Assembly (NCBI RefSeq): GCF_002080395.1
Contig: NZ_CP020478.1
Coordinates: forward strand, 694,886 to 758,885
Direction of reading: 5' to 3'
Length of the DNA: 64,000 bases
Source: Campylobacter helveticus
GTDB lineage: Bacteria > Campylobacterota > Campylobacteria > Campylobacterales > Campylobacteraceae
Within the stretch, counting starts at the first letter, position 1. The number at the start of each line of letters is the position of its first letter. A program made the position numbers and the translations under genes. Shown here piece by piece: positions 57,303-64,000 of the stretch. The notes under the pieces were generated by a model. That model did not search any database. It was given only the letters and a program-made list of their open reading frames with translations, and had not been told where the DNA came from.

Positions 57303-57518
57303 TTATTTTTTGTAATTTGCAAGATATTGAGCTAACTCATCTTTAACATGGAGTTTTTCTTTTTTTAGTGCAGAGATTTCTGCATCGCTTAAAAAAGTCC
57401 TACCTTCTTCCGCATCTTTGATTTTGTCATCAAGCTCATTATGACGCTCAAAAAGCTTATCAAAATGGGCATCCTTTCCTTTGAGTTCTGACATTAAGTC
57501 TCTAAATTCGTGTAGCAT
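57303..57518 (-). CDS. YdcH-family small protein (Cj0449-like)
   Basis: 71 residues, a helical hairpin protein: [20 protein letters not shown] then [17 protein letters not shown] and [20 protein letters not shown]. This matches YdcH/DUF465. Function unknown. It precedes the chemoreceptor gene by 13 bases. Confidence 0.85.
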   Translation of the reverse strand: MLHEFRDLMSELKGKDAHFDKLFERHNELDDKIKDAEEGRTFLSDAEISALKKEKLHVKDELAQYLANYKK

Positions 57519-57662
57519 ACAAACTCCTTGTTTTGATTAGTAAAGTGAAAATTGTAACATAAAAAAGATACTTTTTGTTTAAATTGTTAAAAATTGTTTA
57601 TTTTTTTTGTAAAGAAAAAATGGGAAATTTTGAAAATAATTTTGAGGAATAAATCCTCAAAA

Positions 57663-57857
57663 TTATTTAGAATTTTGTTTTTTAAGTGTTCTTAAAGTCG
57701 AAGCAGCAATTCTTACTTTTCTTGTTGTGCCATCTTCTAAAGTAATGCGAACTGTGCGAAGATTAGGTAAAAAGCGTCTTTTGGTTTTATTGTTAGCGTG
57801 GCTGACATTATTACCTACCATAGGTCCTTTTCCTGTAATTTGACAGATTCTTGCCAT
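57663..57857 (-). CDS. rpmB: 50S ribosomal protein L28
   Basis: 64 residues, complete L28: [20 protein letters not shown], then [20 protein letters not shown] and a basic C-terminus. AAAGGAC lies upstream of the ATG. Its promoter is at 57889-57894. Confidence 0.97.
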   Translation of the reverse strand: MARICQITGKGPMVGNNVSHANNKTKRRFLPNLRTVRITLEDGTTRKVRIAASTLRTLKKQNSK

Positions 57858-57888
57858 TTTTTGTCCTTTTAAATTTTTTAAAACGCAA

Positions 57889-57894
57889 ATTGTA
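57889..57894 (-). promoter_or_regulatory. -10 box of rpmB
   Basis: On the minus strand AATTGCTACAATTTGC contains an extended TGCTACAAT, 32 bases before the rpmB start. An upstream T/A-rich part follows the Campylobacter pattern. Confidence 0.5.
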
Positions 57895-59111
57895 GCAATT
57901 TTAAGCTTAAAATTTATCTAAAATTATAGTTAAAAACAAGATTTTATCTCATTTTTTAACTCTAGAATTTTTTATAAAACCTAAATGCAGTTTTTGTAGT
58001 TTAAGAATAGTTTTTTGCTTTTTTGATAATAATAAATTATATTTTTGATATTCAGTAATCTTATGGTATTAAATTCTCATATTTTAATGAAATGTTAGGG
58101 TGTATTCATTAATGCTTTTAAGAATATTGGTGTAAGTTGTAATAATATGTTTGCACTTTAGTTATTTTTAATTTTTATTAAATTAATGTAATTTTCTTTC
58201 AAATTGCAATCTTTTCCTTTTCTTTTTGTAATTTTATGTTCATATTCAAGGAAAGACTTAAAAGAAGTGTTAAAGATATTCTTGCAAGTGGAGTAAAGAA
58301 AGATTTAAAAACGAAAGACATTGCTGAAAAATAGGTATTTGCCCTGATATTTTTATTCTATGAAATTAAAACTCTATCTCTTATCCGCAATTAAACAAAA
58401 TGGAAAGATTGGTATTAATTATTCCTTTTATGGAAGTTCTCCTAAAGGCAATTAGAATGTAAGAATATTTATAAGATTTTAAAACTTTATCAAACGAATT
58501 ATGACTTTGATTTGTCTTTCGCCACCGAGTTTAATTTGCTTAAAATATGGTTGTTTGAGTAATTTGTCGATCTGAATTTTATCATTGCTTATTTTGGTGT
58601 TGTATTGATATTTTGGACTTAATAGTTATCTTTCTTATTACTTTCTTTATTTCTGCGAAAACTCAAAATACTCTTTGTATTTGAAGCACAATTCAATGTA
58701 TTTATCTTTTATTTTTTCAAGTTTGTTAATGCATATTTAACACACTTCTACCCAAGTAGCTAAAATAATGATAAGTAAAAATTAAAATCTATTTTTATTT
58801 TTTCTACAATTCGCCTCAAAAATGAAACGCACTACCATATTACATCTCATGTAAGTTTTATTCGTATTCCAAAAGTTGCACCCATTGCACTTGCTATTTC
58901 TTCTTTTGGGGAAAGTTCAAATCCTCCTCATTCTGCGACAACATTTGCTTTCTTCAGCAGACATAGGAGGTTTTTAGATAGATAAAATATTTTGTCAATC
59001 TCTCAACATGTGCCTTTTATTAAGTTCTATCTTTTTTAACATGGGTTATAATACTTTCAAAGCCAATTCCAATCTTTATATTTTTGTCCAATATTCCACT
59101 ATTGATTTAAT

Positions 59112-59122
59112 CCCCCCCCCCC
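59112..59122 (+). repeat. C11 homopolymer (G11 on the minus strand)
   Basis: Eleven C between TTTAAT and AATAAAAAAA. It sits downstream of a minus-strand coding-like fragment and could once have been a contingency switch. Confidence 0.85.
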
Positions 59123-59526
59123 AATAAAAAAATTTATCTCGTAAGCTTTTTCTTTATAATATTAAGCTCATCAAGCTTTAAGAAATTTTTAATTAGAAAA
59201 ATATTTTTGTTCACAAAAGTGTCTATATCAAACTCATTTTTATCATTATGGATAAAATACCCAAAATAAGTTCATTAGTATTCACATCGTTTTTGATGTA
59301 TTCAGACTTTCTTTGTGATTTAAGCTTTTTTTAATCGCTTCCTCTAGCTTTTAAAAGTGTTTCGTAAATCTTGCTTGATTTACTTTGAATATCTTTTAAG
59401 CACTTTTTCTTCATTTTCATAACCTTTTTAAGCATTTTTAGGATTTATTTGCTTAGTTTTGCAACTTTCATTATGGTAAAGTAAGGGAAAACCGCTTAGA
59501 TTTTCCTTAGTATTTTACATACATTT

Positions 59527-59772
59527 TTAACGCTTGGAGTTGAAGTGCTTTGATGCGGTTCCGTCCTCAAAAGAACAACTTTTGTTAATTGTTGGAAGTT
59601 TTTTGTATCCTGTATAAAACAAAAACTCTTCATAAGGTATTTTCATCACGAAAACTCCATAATTTAAGTGAGGTTTAATACCTTTTAACAACATATTCCA
59701 TATTGAGTACTTTTGCTTCTGAAAGCTTACAAGCTCTTCGCTAAAAGCATGAGTTTTTTGATTGAAAGACAT
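59527..59772 (-). CDS. small hypothetical ORF, possibly a gene fragment
   Basis: 81 residues (MSFNQKTHAFSEELVSFQKQ; GVFVMKIPYEEFLFYTGYKK). The residue pattern is protein-like, but the ends look cut and the ATG is only 20 bases from the G8AG4 tract. It may be the surviving piece of a larger gene. No family recognised. Confidence 0.3.
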   Translation of the reverse strand: MSFNQKTHAFSEELVSFQKQKYSIWNMLLKGIKPHLNYGVFVMKIPYEEFLFYTGYKKLPTINKSCSFEDGTASKHFNSKR

Positions 59773-60619
59773 ATCTATCTTTAGTTTTTTTTGGGGGGGG
59801 AGGGGAGTTCTTTACTCATTCATCTTTCTCCGAACGAGGTTTTGCTGATGTATTGCGAAAGATCTGCGTGAGCGTGTACTAAAGTATCTTTCGATTGAAC
59901 TTTTTTCTCCAGTATAAGTAAATACCTAAACCATCTGGAAAATCTCAAAAATCTTTTGAAAGATAATTCTTGTTATCGTCTTTCTACATTATCATATTGG
60001 ACTTACTAAAAGCGCTCAATGGGATTGGTTGAACTTATGGTATTCGATTTTTTCGGTACTAAGCTTGAAACATATTTACAATGAGCAATGTTTGGTCTAA
60101 AAGTTCTAAAGCCATATTGTCTTTTGCGATAAAATCCATTGTTAAAAAATGAATAATGATTTGACTGTTTTAAAATTAAAGTTTGAAAATTAAGTAATGA
60201 ATTTAAAGAAGAGGTTAAAATTACTTAAGTAGATTAAAAAATATGTTGACATTGTAAGGTTAAAACAAAAGAAGACTTTAGAAATATTAATGTTTTTTAT
60301 GAAATGGCAACAGTCTTTTAAAGTTCAAGACATCCTAATCGCAAAGTAACATAGGTTTAACTTTGAATACAAGAAACATACCTCTTTATAGCATCCTTTG
60401 TAGCGGGAAACTTTAATTAATGGAGCTTTGGTGGTAAATACATAAAGTTGCTGTATAAAAAATTACGATTTTATCGGCTTTGATTTATAAGAACTTAAGC
60501 CTCTCTTTATGTAAAGTCTTATGCAATTTCATTAAAAATTTCTGATAAATATTGAGTATTTGGTCGCGTAAAAATTATATTTTAAGTTTAAGGTTTGGAG
60601 GGAAATGGAATGGTTGCAA

Positions 60620-61302
60620 AAATGAACATTTCATTTTTCTGTCGACAGAAGCTCAGTGATATTGGATTTTATATTCAAAGATTCCGATTTTTTCAACTTT
60701 TTTGCATAGGTATCATTCCATATTTTAAAGACTTCTTTATTGGAATTATCGTCCCCATAGTTTCTTGCATATTGATAATGCAAAGTGTCAAATTTTAAAT
60801 CGCTGGTGTAAAGGCATAGGAATTTTGTAGATTTTTCTTGTTGAAAATGGTTAAAAAGCTGTCCGACATCAATTTGCATTGTGCGTATTCTTTATCAAAT
60901 TTGTTTTTATTTTTACTATTTTTTGCAGTTTTACACTCTATGAGCAAGTAGGGTTTTATTCTCTCTATATTTGACAAAAATATCCGTTTTGTCGCCCTTT
61001 ACCTACCATCCAAGCTCCATCTTCTAGCTCTAGCTCAATGGATTTGGCTTGTAGCCCTGCTCTAATAATCTATGCACACATTCAAACACGACAAAATTTT
61101 CATTTCTTGCTTTGCCATCTTTGGTGGTAAAGCCTGTAACAGATTCACTTTCTGTAAGCAAATTTTTAGGATATATAAGTTTTTGATTGGCGAAATCCAC
61201 TTGCATAGTGTAAGAATTTATGCTTTTGCTCCAAATCCCTTTAGAATCGGGCTTAAAATTTAAAATTTCTAAGACTTCTTTAAGATTATCCTTAGTTATC
61301 AT
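60620..61302 (-). pseudogene. N-terminal part of a fused restriction-methylation protein, multiply frameshifted
   Basis: Reading across at least four frame changes gives: MITKDNLKEVLEILNFKPDS (ATG at 61302), ENFVVFECVHRLLEQGYKPN, IELELEDGAWMVGKG, GDKTDIFVKYREN, KPYLLIECKTAKNSKNKNKF, VGQLFNHFQQEKSTKFLCLY. The Asp in TDIF and the ECK of LLIECKTA form a PD-(D/E)XK nuclease core, as in the N-terminus of large restriction enzymes that also carry an N6-adenine methylase. The methylase part is gone. Confidence 0.65.
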
Positions 61303-61331
61303 TATATACCTTTACGCTTTTTGGGTGTATG

Positions 61332-61352
61332 AAGCTACCTTTTTGGTAGCTT
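61332..61352. terminator. hairpin after the ribbon-helix-helix gene
   Basis: AAGCTACC and GGTAGCTT form a perfect 8-base-pair stem with a TTTTT loop, touching the stop codon at 61351. No long T-run follows on the minus strand. Confidence 0.5.
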
Positions 61353-61731
61353 ATTTGGTATTTTTGAGGTTTTTGACAAGTTTATCTATCTCTTTACTCG
61401 CTTTTTTATAGTCTCCGTCCTTTAGCTCCTCTAAAGCTTTCACGGCGAAGTCAAAATCAACCATTTCTTCATCTTCTTCATCTTGGTTTGATTCTTTGAG
61501 GTTTTTGACAAGTTTATCTATCTCTTTACTCGCTTTTTTATAGTCTCCGTCCTTTAGCTCCTCTAAGGCATTAACAGCACTAGAAAAGTCTTCGATTTCA
61601 TTTAAATAAGCCTCGATAGCTTCACGCACTATGGCAGATTTTGGCTTAGAGAGATTTTTGCTAAGAGCGTCTAGTCTTTTTTTAAGTGTAGAGGGAAGTT
61701 TAAGAGAGTAATTTTTCATTTCGGTTTTCAT
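61351..61731 (-). CDS. ribbon-helix-helix protein with duplicated acidic C-terminal module
   Basis: 126 residues. The N-terminus is a ribbon-helix-helix DNA-binding unit (MKNYSLKLPSTLKKRLDALS, then KPKSAIVREAIEAYLNEIED). The rest holds two copies of a 44-residue module containing ALEELKDGDYKKASKEIDKL, separated by an acidic linker (QDEEDEEMVDFDFA). Such proteins often act as antitoxins or plasmid-type regulators, but no toxin gene is adjacent. It is 15 bases downstream of the hemerythrin gene and probably co-transcribed. Confidence 0.65.
   Translation of the reverse strand: MKTEMKNYSLKLPSTLKKRLDALSKNLSKPKSAIVREAIEAYLNEIEDFSSAVNALEELKDGDYKKASKEIDKLVKNLKESNQDEEDEEMVDFDFAVKALEELKDGDYKKASKEIDKLVKNLKNTK
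61363..61434 (-). repeat. 72-base direct repeat, first copy
   Basis: Identical to 61495-61566, offset 132 bases (44 codons, so the frame is kept). It encodes the repeated ELKDGDYKKASKEIDKLVKN module. Confidence 0.85.
61495..61566 (-). repeat. 72-base direct repeat, second copy
   Basis: Second copy of 61363-61434 inside the same gene. Confidence 0.85.
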
Positions 61732-61745
61732 CTTTAGCCTTTCTT

Positions 61746-62342
61746 TTAAGATTGTGTTTTATGGAAGCGAATTGCTTGTTTGCAGTTTTTGCAAATAAAT
61801 TTTTTACCTTGAAGTTCTATTTTTTGGTGGATAGCATAAGGCACATCGTGAACCTTACCCGGACAATCGCAAATATAAAGATAAAATTGCTCTTTATCCT
61901 CATCATCTTCGCTTAACTCAAAGCTTACGCTACCGCCACTATCATCGGATAAACCTGCACTTCTCCACTTTTCAACCTTCATATCCTCATAAAGAATATG
62001 CTCTAAAAGCCATTTCTTAGCGATTACATAAAGCTTTTCTTTAAGGTCGTTAGTGGATTTGATATCTTTGATGAGATTTATCATTGTTTGAATGATTTCT
62101 TTATGAATCTTGCGGTGGGCTTCAAGGTCTGGATAATTGATGAGATGCATATATTTTTCCTCATCGTTAAAATGGTCTTTCATATAGTTGAAAAATTCTG
62201 CTAATAAATCCTTAACATCATTTTTGCTTACAGCTCTATCTGATACCATTTCTACTTTTGCTGCGAGTTCAAAAAGCTTTTTGTGTTGCTTATCTATTTT
62301 GGCGTTATGAACACTAAAGCTATCATCCCATTTTGGAAGCAT
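61746..62342 (-). CDS. hemerythrin-domain protein with C-terminal cysteine cluster
   Basis: 198 residues. The di-iron ligands of bacteriohemerythrin are in place: His in FSVHNAKIDKQHKKLF, H and E in DHFNDEEKYM, H in DLEAHRKIHKEII, and HILYEDMKVE with H and D. This part binds oxygen or senses redox. The last ~50 residues add YICDCPGKVH and FICKNCKQAIRFHK, a four-Cys zinc or redox cluster. In C. jejuni a hemerythrin gene (Cj1224) also neighbours cprRS. Confidence 0.85.
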   Translation of the reverse strand: MLPKWDDSFSVHNAKIDKQHKKLFELAAKVEMVSDRAVSKNDVKDLLAEFFNYMKDHFNDEEKYMHLINYPDLEAHRKIHKEIIQTMINLIKDIKSTNDLKEKLYVIAKKWLLEHILYEDMKVEKWRSAGLSDDSGGSVSFELSEDDEDKEQFYLYICDCPGKVHDVPYAIHQKIELQGKKFICKNCKQAIRFHKTQS

Positions 62343-62444
62343 AATAACTCCTTAAATAAATTTGCTAGATTATAAATTTATTTAAATAAAAATGAATTTA
62401 AAATGATTAGATTTTGTTAAAATAAGTTTTTTGAAAGGAAAATT

Positions 62445-63110
62445 GTGGCGGTTAAGATTTTATTGTTAGAAGATGATTTAAGTTTGAGCGAGATTATAGA
62501 GGAGCATTTGAGTGATGAGGGGTATGAAATTACGCTTTGTGATAATGCCAAAGACGCACTTGATTTAGCCTATGAGAAAAATTATGAACTTTGGATTTTG
62601 GATGTAAAAGTGCCTTTGGGAGATGGCTTTTCTTTGCTAAAAGAATTAAGGGAGGCAAATAAGCAAACTCCCTGTATTTTTATGACTTCTTTAAACACTA
62701 CGGCGGATTTAAAACAAGGTTTTAATGCTGGATGTGATGATTATATCAAAAAGCCTTTTGAATTAGCCGAGCTTTCTTTGCGTGTGGAGGCTTTGCTTAA
62801 ACGCTCTTTTTCTCATAAAAATGAAGATTATGAGGATTTGGGCGAGGGTTTTAAATTTAGCCTGAAGAGTCAAATTTTGTATCAAAATGACAAACCTTTA
62901 GCTTTACCAAGTAAGGAAGTGAAGCTTTTGGCTTTGCTTTTGCAAAACAAAAATAATTTTTTAAGTGCGGAGGAAATTTTTGAAAAACTTTGGGAGTATG
63001 ACGAGGAGCCAAGCGAACTTAGTCTTAGAGCTTATATAAAAAATTTACGCAAAATTTTAGGCAAAGATAAAATCATCAATCAACGCGGCAGAGGATATTG
63101 CTATGGCTAA
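62445..63110 (+). CDS. cprR: two-component response regulator, CprR-like
   Basis: 221 residues from a GTG at 62445 with GAAAGGAAAA upstream. The receiver has acidic residues LLLEDDLSL, the phospho-acceptor Asp53 in LWILDVKVPLGDG, FMTSLN and the KKPFEL lysine. The C-terminal OmpR-type winged helix includes LPSKEVKLLALLLQNKNNFL and ELSLRAYIKNLRKILGKDKI. In C. jejuni CprR is essential and controls envelope and biofilm traits. The ortholog call rests on neighbourhood (hemerythrin, kinase) and similarity. It overlaps the kinase gene by eight bases. Confidence 0.85.
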   Translation: MAVKILLLEDDLSLSEIIEEHLSDEGYEITLCDNAKDALDLAYEKNYELWILDVKVPLGDGFSLLKELREANKQTPCIFMTSLNTTADLKQGFNAGCDDYIKKPFELAELSLRVEALLKRSFSHKNEDYEDLGEGFKFSLKSQILYQNDKPLALPSKEVKLLALLLQNKNNFLSAEEIFEKLWEYDEEPSELSLRAYIKNLRKILGKDKIINQRGRGYCYG

Positions 63111-64000
63111 AAAGGTTGTATGGCAAATTTTACTCATTTACCTTACGACTACGGGCGTGTTTTTGACGATATTTTTTAGCATTTGGTTTGAGAAACTTTA
63201 TGAGGATTTGATTGTTGTCAAGGGAGAGAATTTAAGAGAAATTCGCCATACCATCATCACAAATATTGTCAATAATCGCTTCGTTCCTTTAGCGGAAAAT
63301 GCTAAAAATATCGCTTCAAGTGCGAGGGTTAAATTTGCCATTTTTGACAAGCAAAATGTATTTTTTAATAATTTGGACTTAAATTATACTAAGGCAAAGG
63401 TTAGGCTTAAGGGTAGGGGTGTGAGTGAGGGCAAAGTATTTTTTATGGCGCCGATGAGTTTAAATGATTATTATTTAAGGCACGGCAGAGAGCGAGAAGA
63501 AAATAATGAGGGGCTTAAAATTCTCATACAGGGCGAAGATATAAGTAAGGATTTGCTTTTTATTAAGTTTAAACTTTTGAGTTTTGCTTTGTTTGCTTTT
63601 GGAGTTTTGGGGCTAATCGCTTATATTTTGGTTAAAATTTCTCTTAAGCCTATGGATGAGAAAATTGAAACGCTCAATCGTTTCATTAAAGATTCTACGC
63701 ATGAGATTAATACACCTTTAAGTGTGATTTTGATGAGTATAGAGCAGCTTGAAAGGCAAAATTTAGAACAAGGAGCGAAATTTCTACGCATAAAACTAGC
63801 GGCTAAAACCTTACACCAAATTTATTCTGATTTGGTTTTTTGTAATTTTTCCCATACGCTTTCAAATGAAAAGGAAAAATTTGATTTGACGATTTTGATA
63901 AAAGAGAGGGTGGAGTATTTTAAATTATTTTTCGAGCAAAAAAAGATAAGCGTGGAGTTGGATTTAGCTTCAAATTCCTATTTTTATGCAAATAAAAGTC
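63103..64000 (+). CDS. cprS: sensor histidine kinase, CprS-like, cut by the window edge
   Basis: 299 codons are visible from the ATG at 63103 without a stop. One membrane segment near residues 8-26 (LLIYLTTTGVFLTIFFSIW), a ~135-residue periplasmic sensor, a second segment near 165-185 (FALFAFGVLGLIAYILV), then the H-box DSTHEINTPLSVILMSIEQL with the phospho-His. The ATP-binding domain lies beyond the window. Translation is coupled to the regulator. Confidence 0.85.
   Translation, partial: MAKKVVWQILLIYLTTTGVFLTIFFSIWFEKLYEDLIVVKGENLREIRHTIITNIVNNRFVPLAENAKNIASSARVKFAIFDKQNVFFNNLDLNYTKAKVRLKGRGVSEGKVFFMAPMSLNDYYLRHGREREENNEGLKILIQGEDISKDLLFIKFKLLSFALFAFGVLGLIAYILVKISLKPMDEKIETLNRFIKDSTHEINTPLSVILMSIEQLERQNLEQGAKFLRIKLAAKTLHQIYSDLVFCNFSHTLSNEKEKFDLTILIKERVEYFKLFFEQKKISVELDLASNSYFYANKS

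Larger units (their letters stand above)
57895..60590. other. 2.7 kb gene graveyard
   Basis: No intact gene of more than 81 codons. Short coding-like stretches remain in various frames: plus strand 58237-58335 (FKERLKRSVKDILASGVKKD), minus strand around 59160-59240 (DTFVNKNIFLIKNFLKLDEL), and minus strand near 60010-60060 (SSTNPIERF, reminiscent of the 'TTN.IE..N' word of IS256-type transposases, but too short to rely on). It contains a C11 tract at 59112-59122 and G8AG4 at 59793-59805. The picture is of old, repeatedly mutated accessory DNA. Confidence 0.55.

Noticed and set aside
60005-60060. IS256-type transposase remnant (SSTNPIERF)
   Set aside because: Only nine matching residues with stops around; too little to annotate as an element.

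Overview
The window looks like chromosome of a thermophilic Campylobacter of the C. jejuni / C. upsaliensis clade. Base composition is very AT-rich. The gene blocks gatC-cvpA-fur-lysS-glyA-(DUF1882)-(SPOR)-aroE, coaX-mqo-pyk, lgt-frdCAB-dynamin pair-Sel1 protein, tlp-ydcH-rpmB and a CprRS-type two-component system are those known from C. jejuni, and the 23S rRNA gene carries a Campylobacter-type intervening sequence. The species is not certain.

Bases 1-16000 are an accessory island. From left to right it holds a HipA/CtkA-like kinase; decayed nuclease and HEPN/Abi genes; a frameshifted effector-like gene with a coupled small ORF and membrane protein; one intact BrnT/BrnA toxin-antitoxin pair; a second pair whose toxin is frameshifted; a MazF-like remnant; and a broken tyrosine integrase. 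It ends with a four-gene operon A-B-A'-B' (15262 to 7974, minus strand), in which a large membrane-active-looking protein and an unknown 420-residue partner are duplicated around a perfect-looking 1 kb direct repeat. A 22-base copy of a serine-tRNA 3' end lies at 15966-15987, a likely integration scar. A complete type I restriction-modification system, hsdM-hsdS-hsdR, follows (16093-22248).

Bases 22344-45439 are core genome: murC; a leftward operon gatC to aroE (translation, iron regulation, one-carbon metabolism, shikimate); a rightward run Cj0397-type to pyk (envelope protein, lipoprotein, coaX, mqo, pyruvate kinase); a lipoprotein; then lgt, fumarate reductase frdCAB, two dynamin-like GTPases and a cysteine-rich Sel1 protein. 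Relative to the C. jejuni gene order, the pyk-aroE block is inverted.

Bases 45440-49590 hold a 23S-5S rRNA unit without a 16S gene in front. It has its own promoter, a boxA-like leader, processing stems and a roughly 270-base intervening sequence. Downstream are a 14-G homopolymer (49830-49843) and a prophage remnant (50225-55045) containing a 187-base repeat of a repressor 5' end, a nested Rz/Rz1-like spanin pair, small membrane proteins, a DUF5675 protein and tail-fibre genes. Core genes resume at 55057 (Ppx/GppA, cytoplasmic chemoreceptor, YdcH, L28). Then comes a 3.4 kb gene graveyard (57900-61300) with two further G/C tracts and a shattered restriction-methylation gene, followed by a ribbon-helix-helix protein, a hemerythrin and the response regulator/histidine kinase pair that runs off the right edge.
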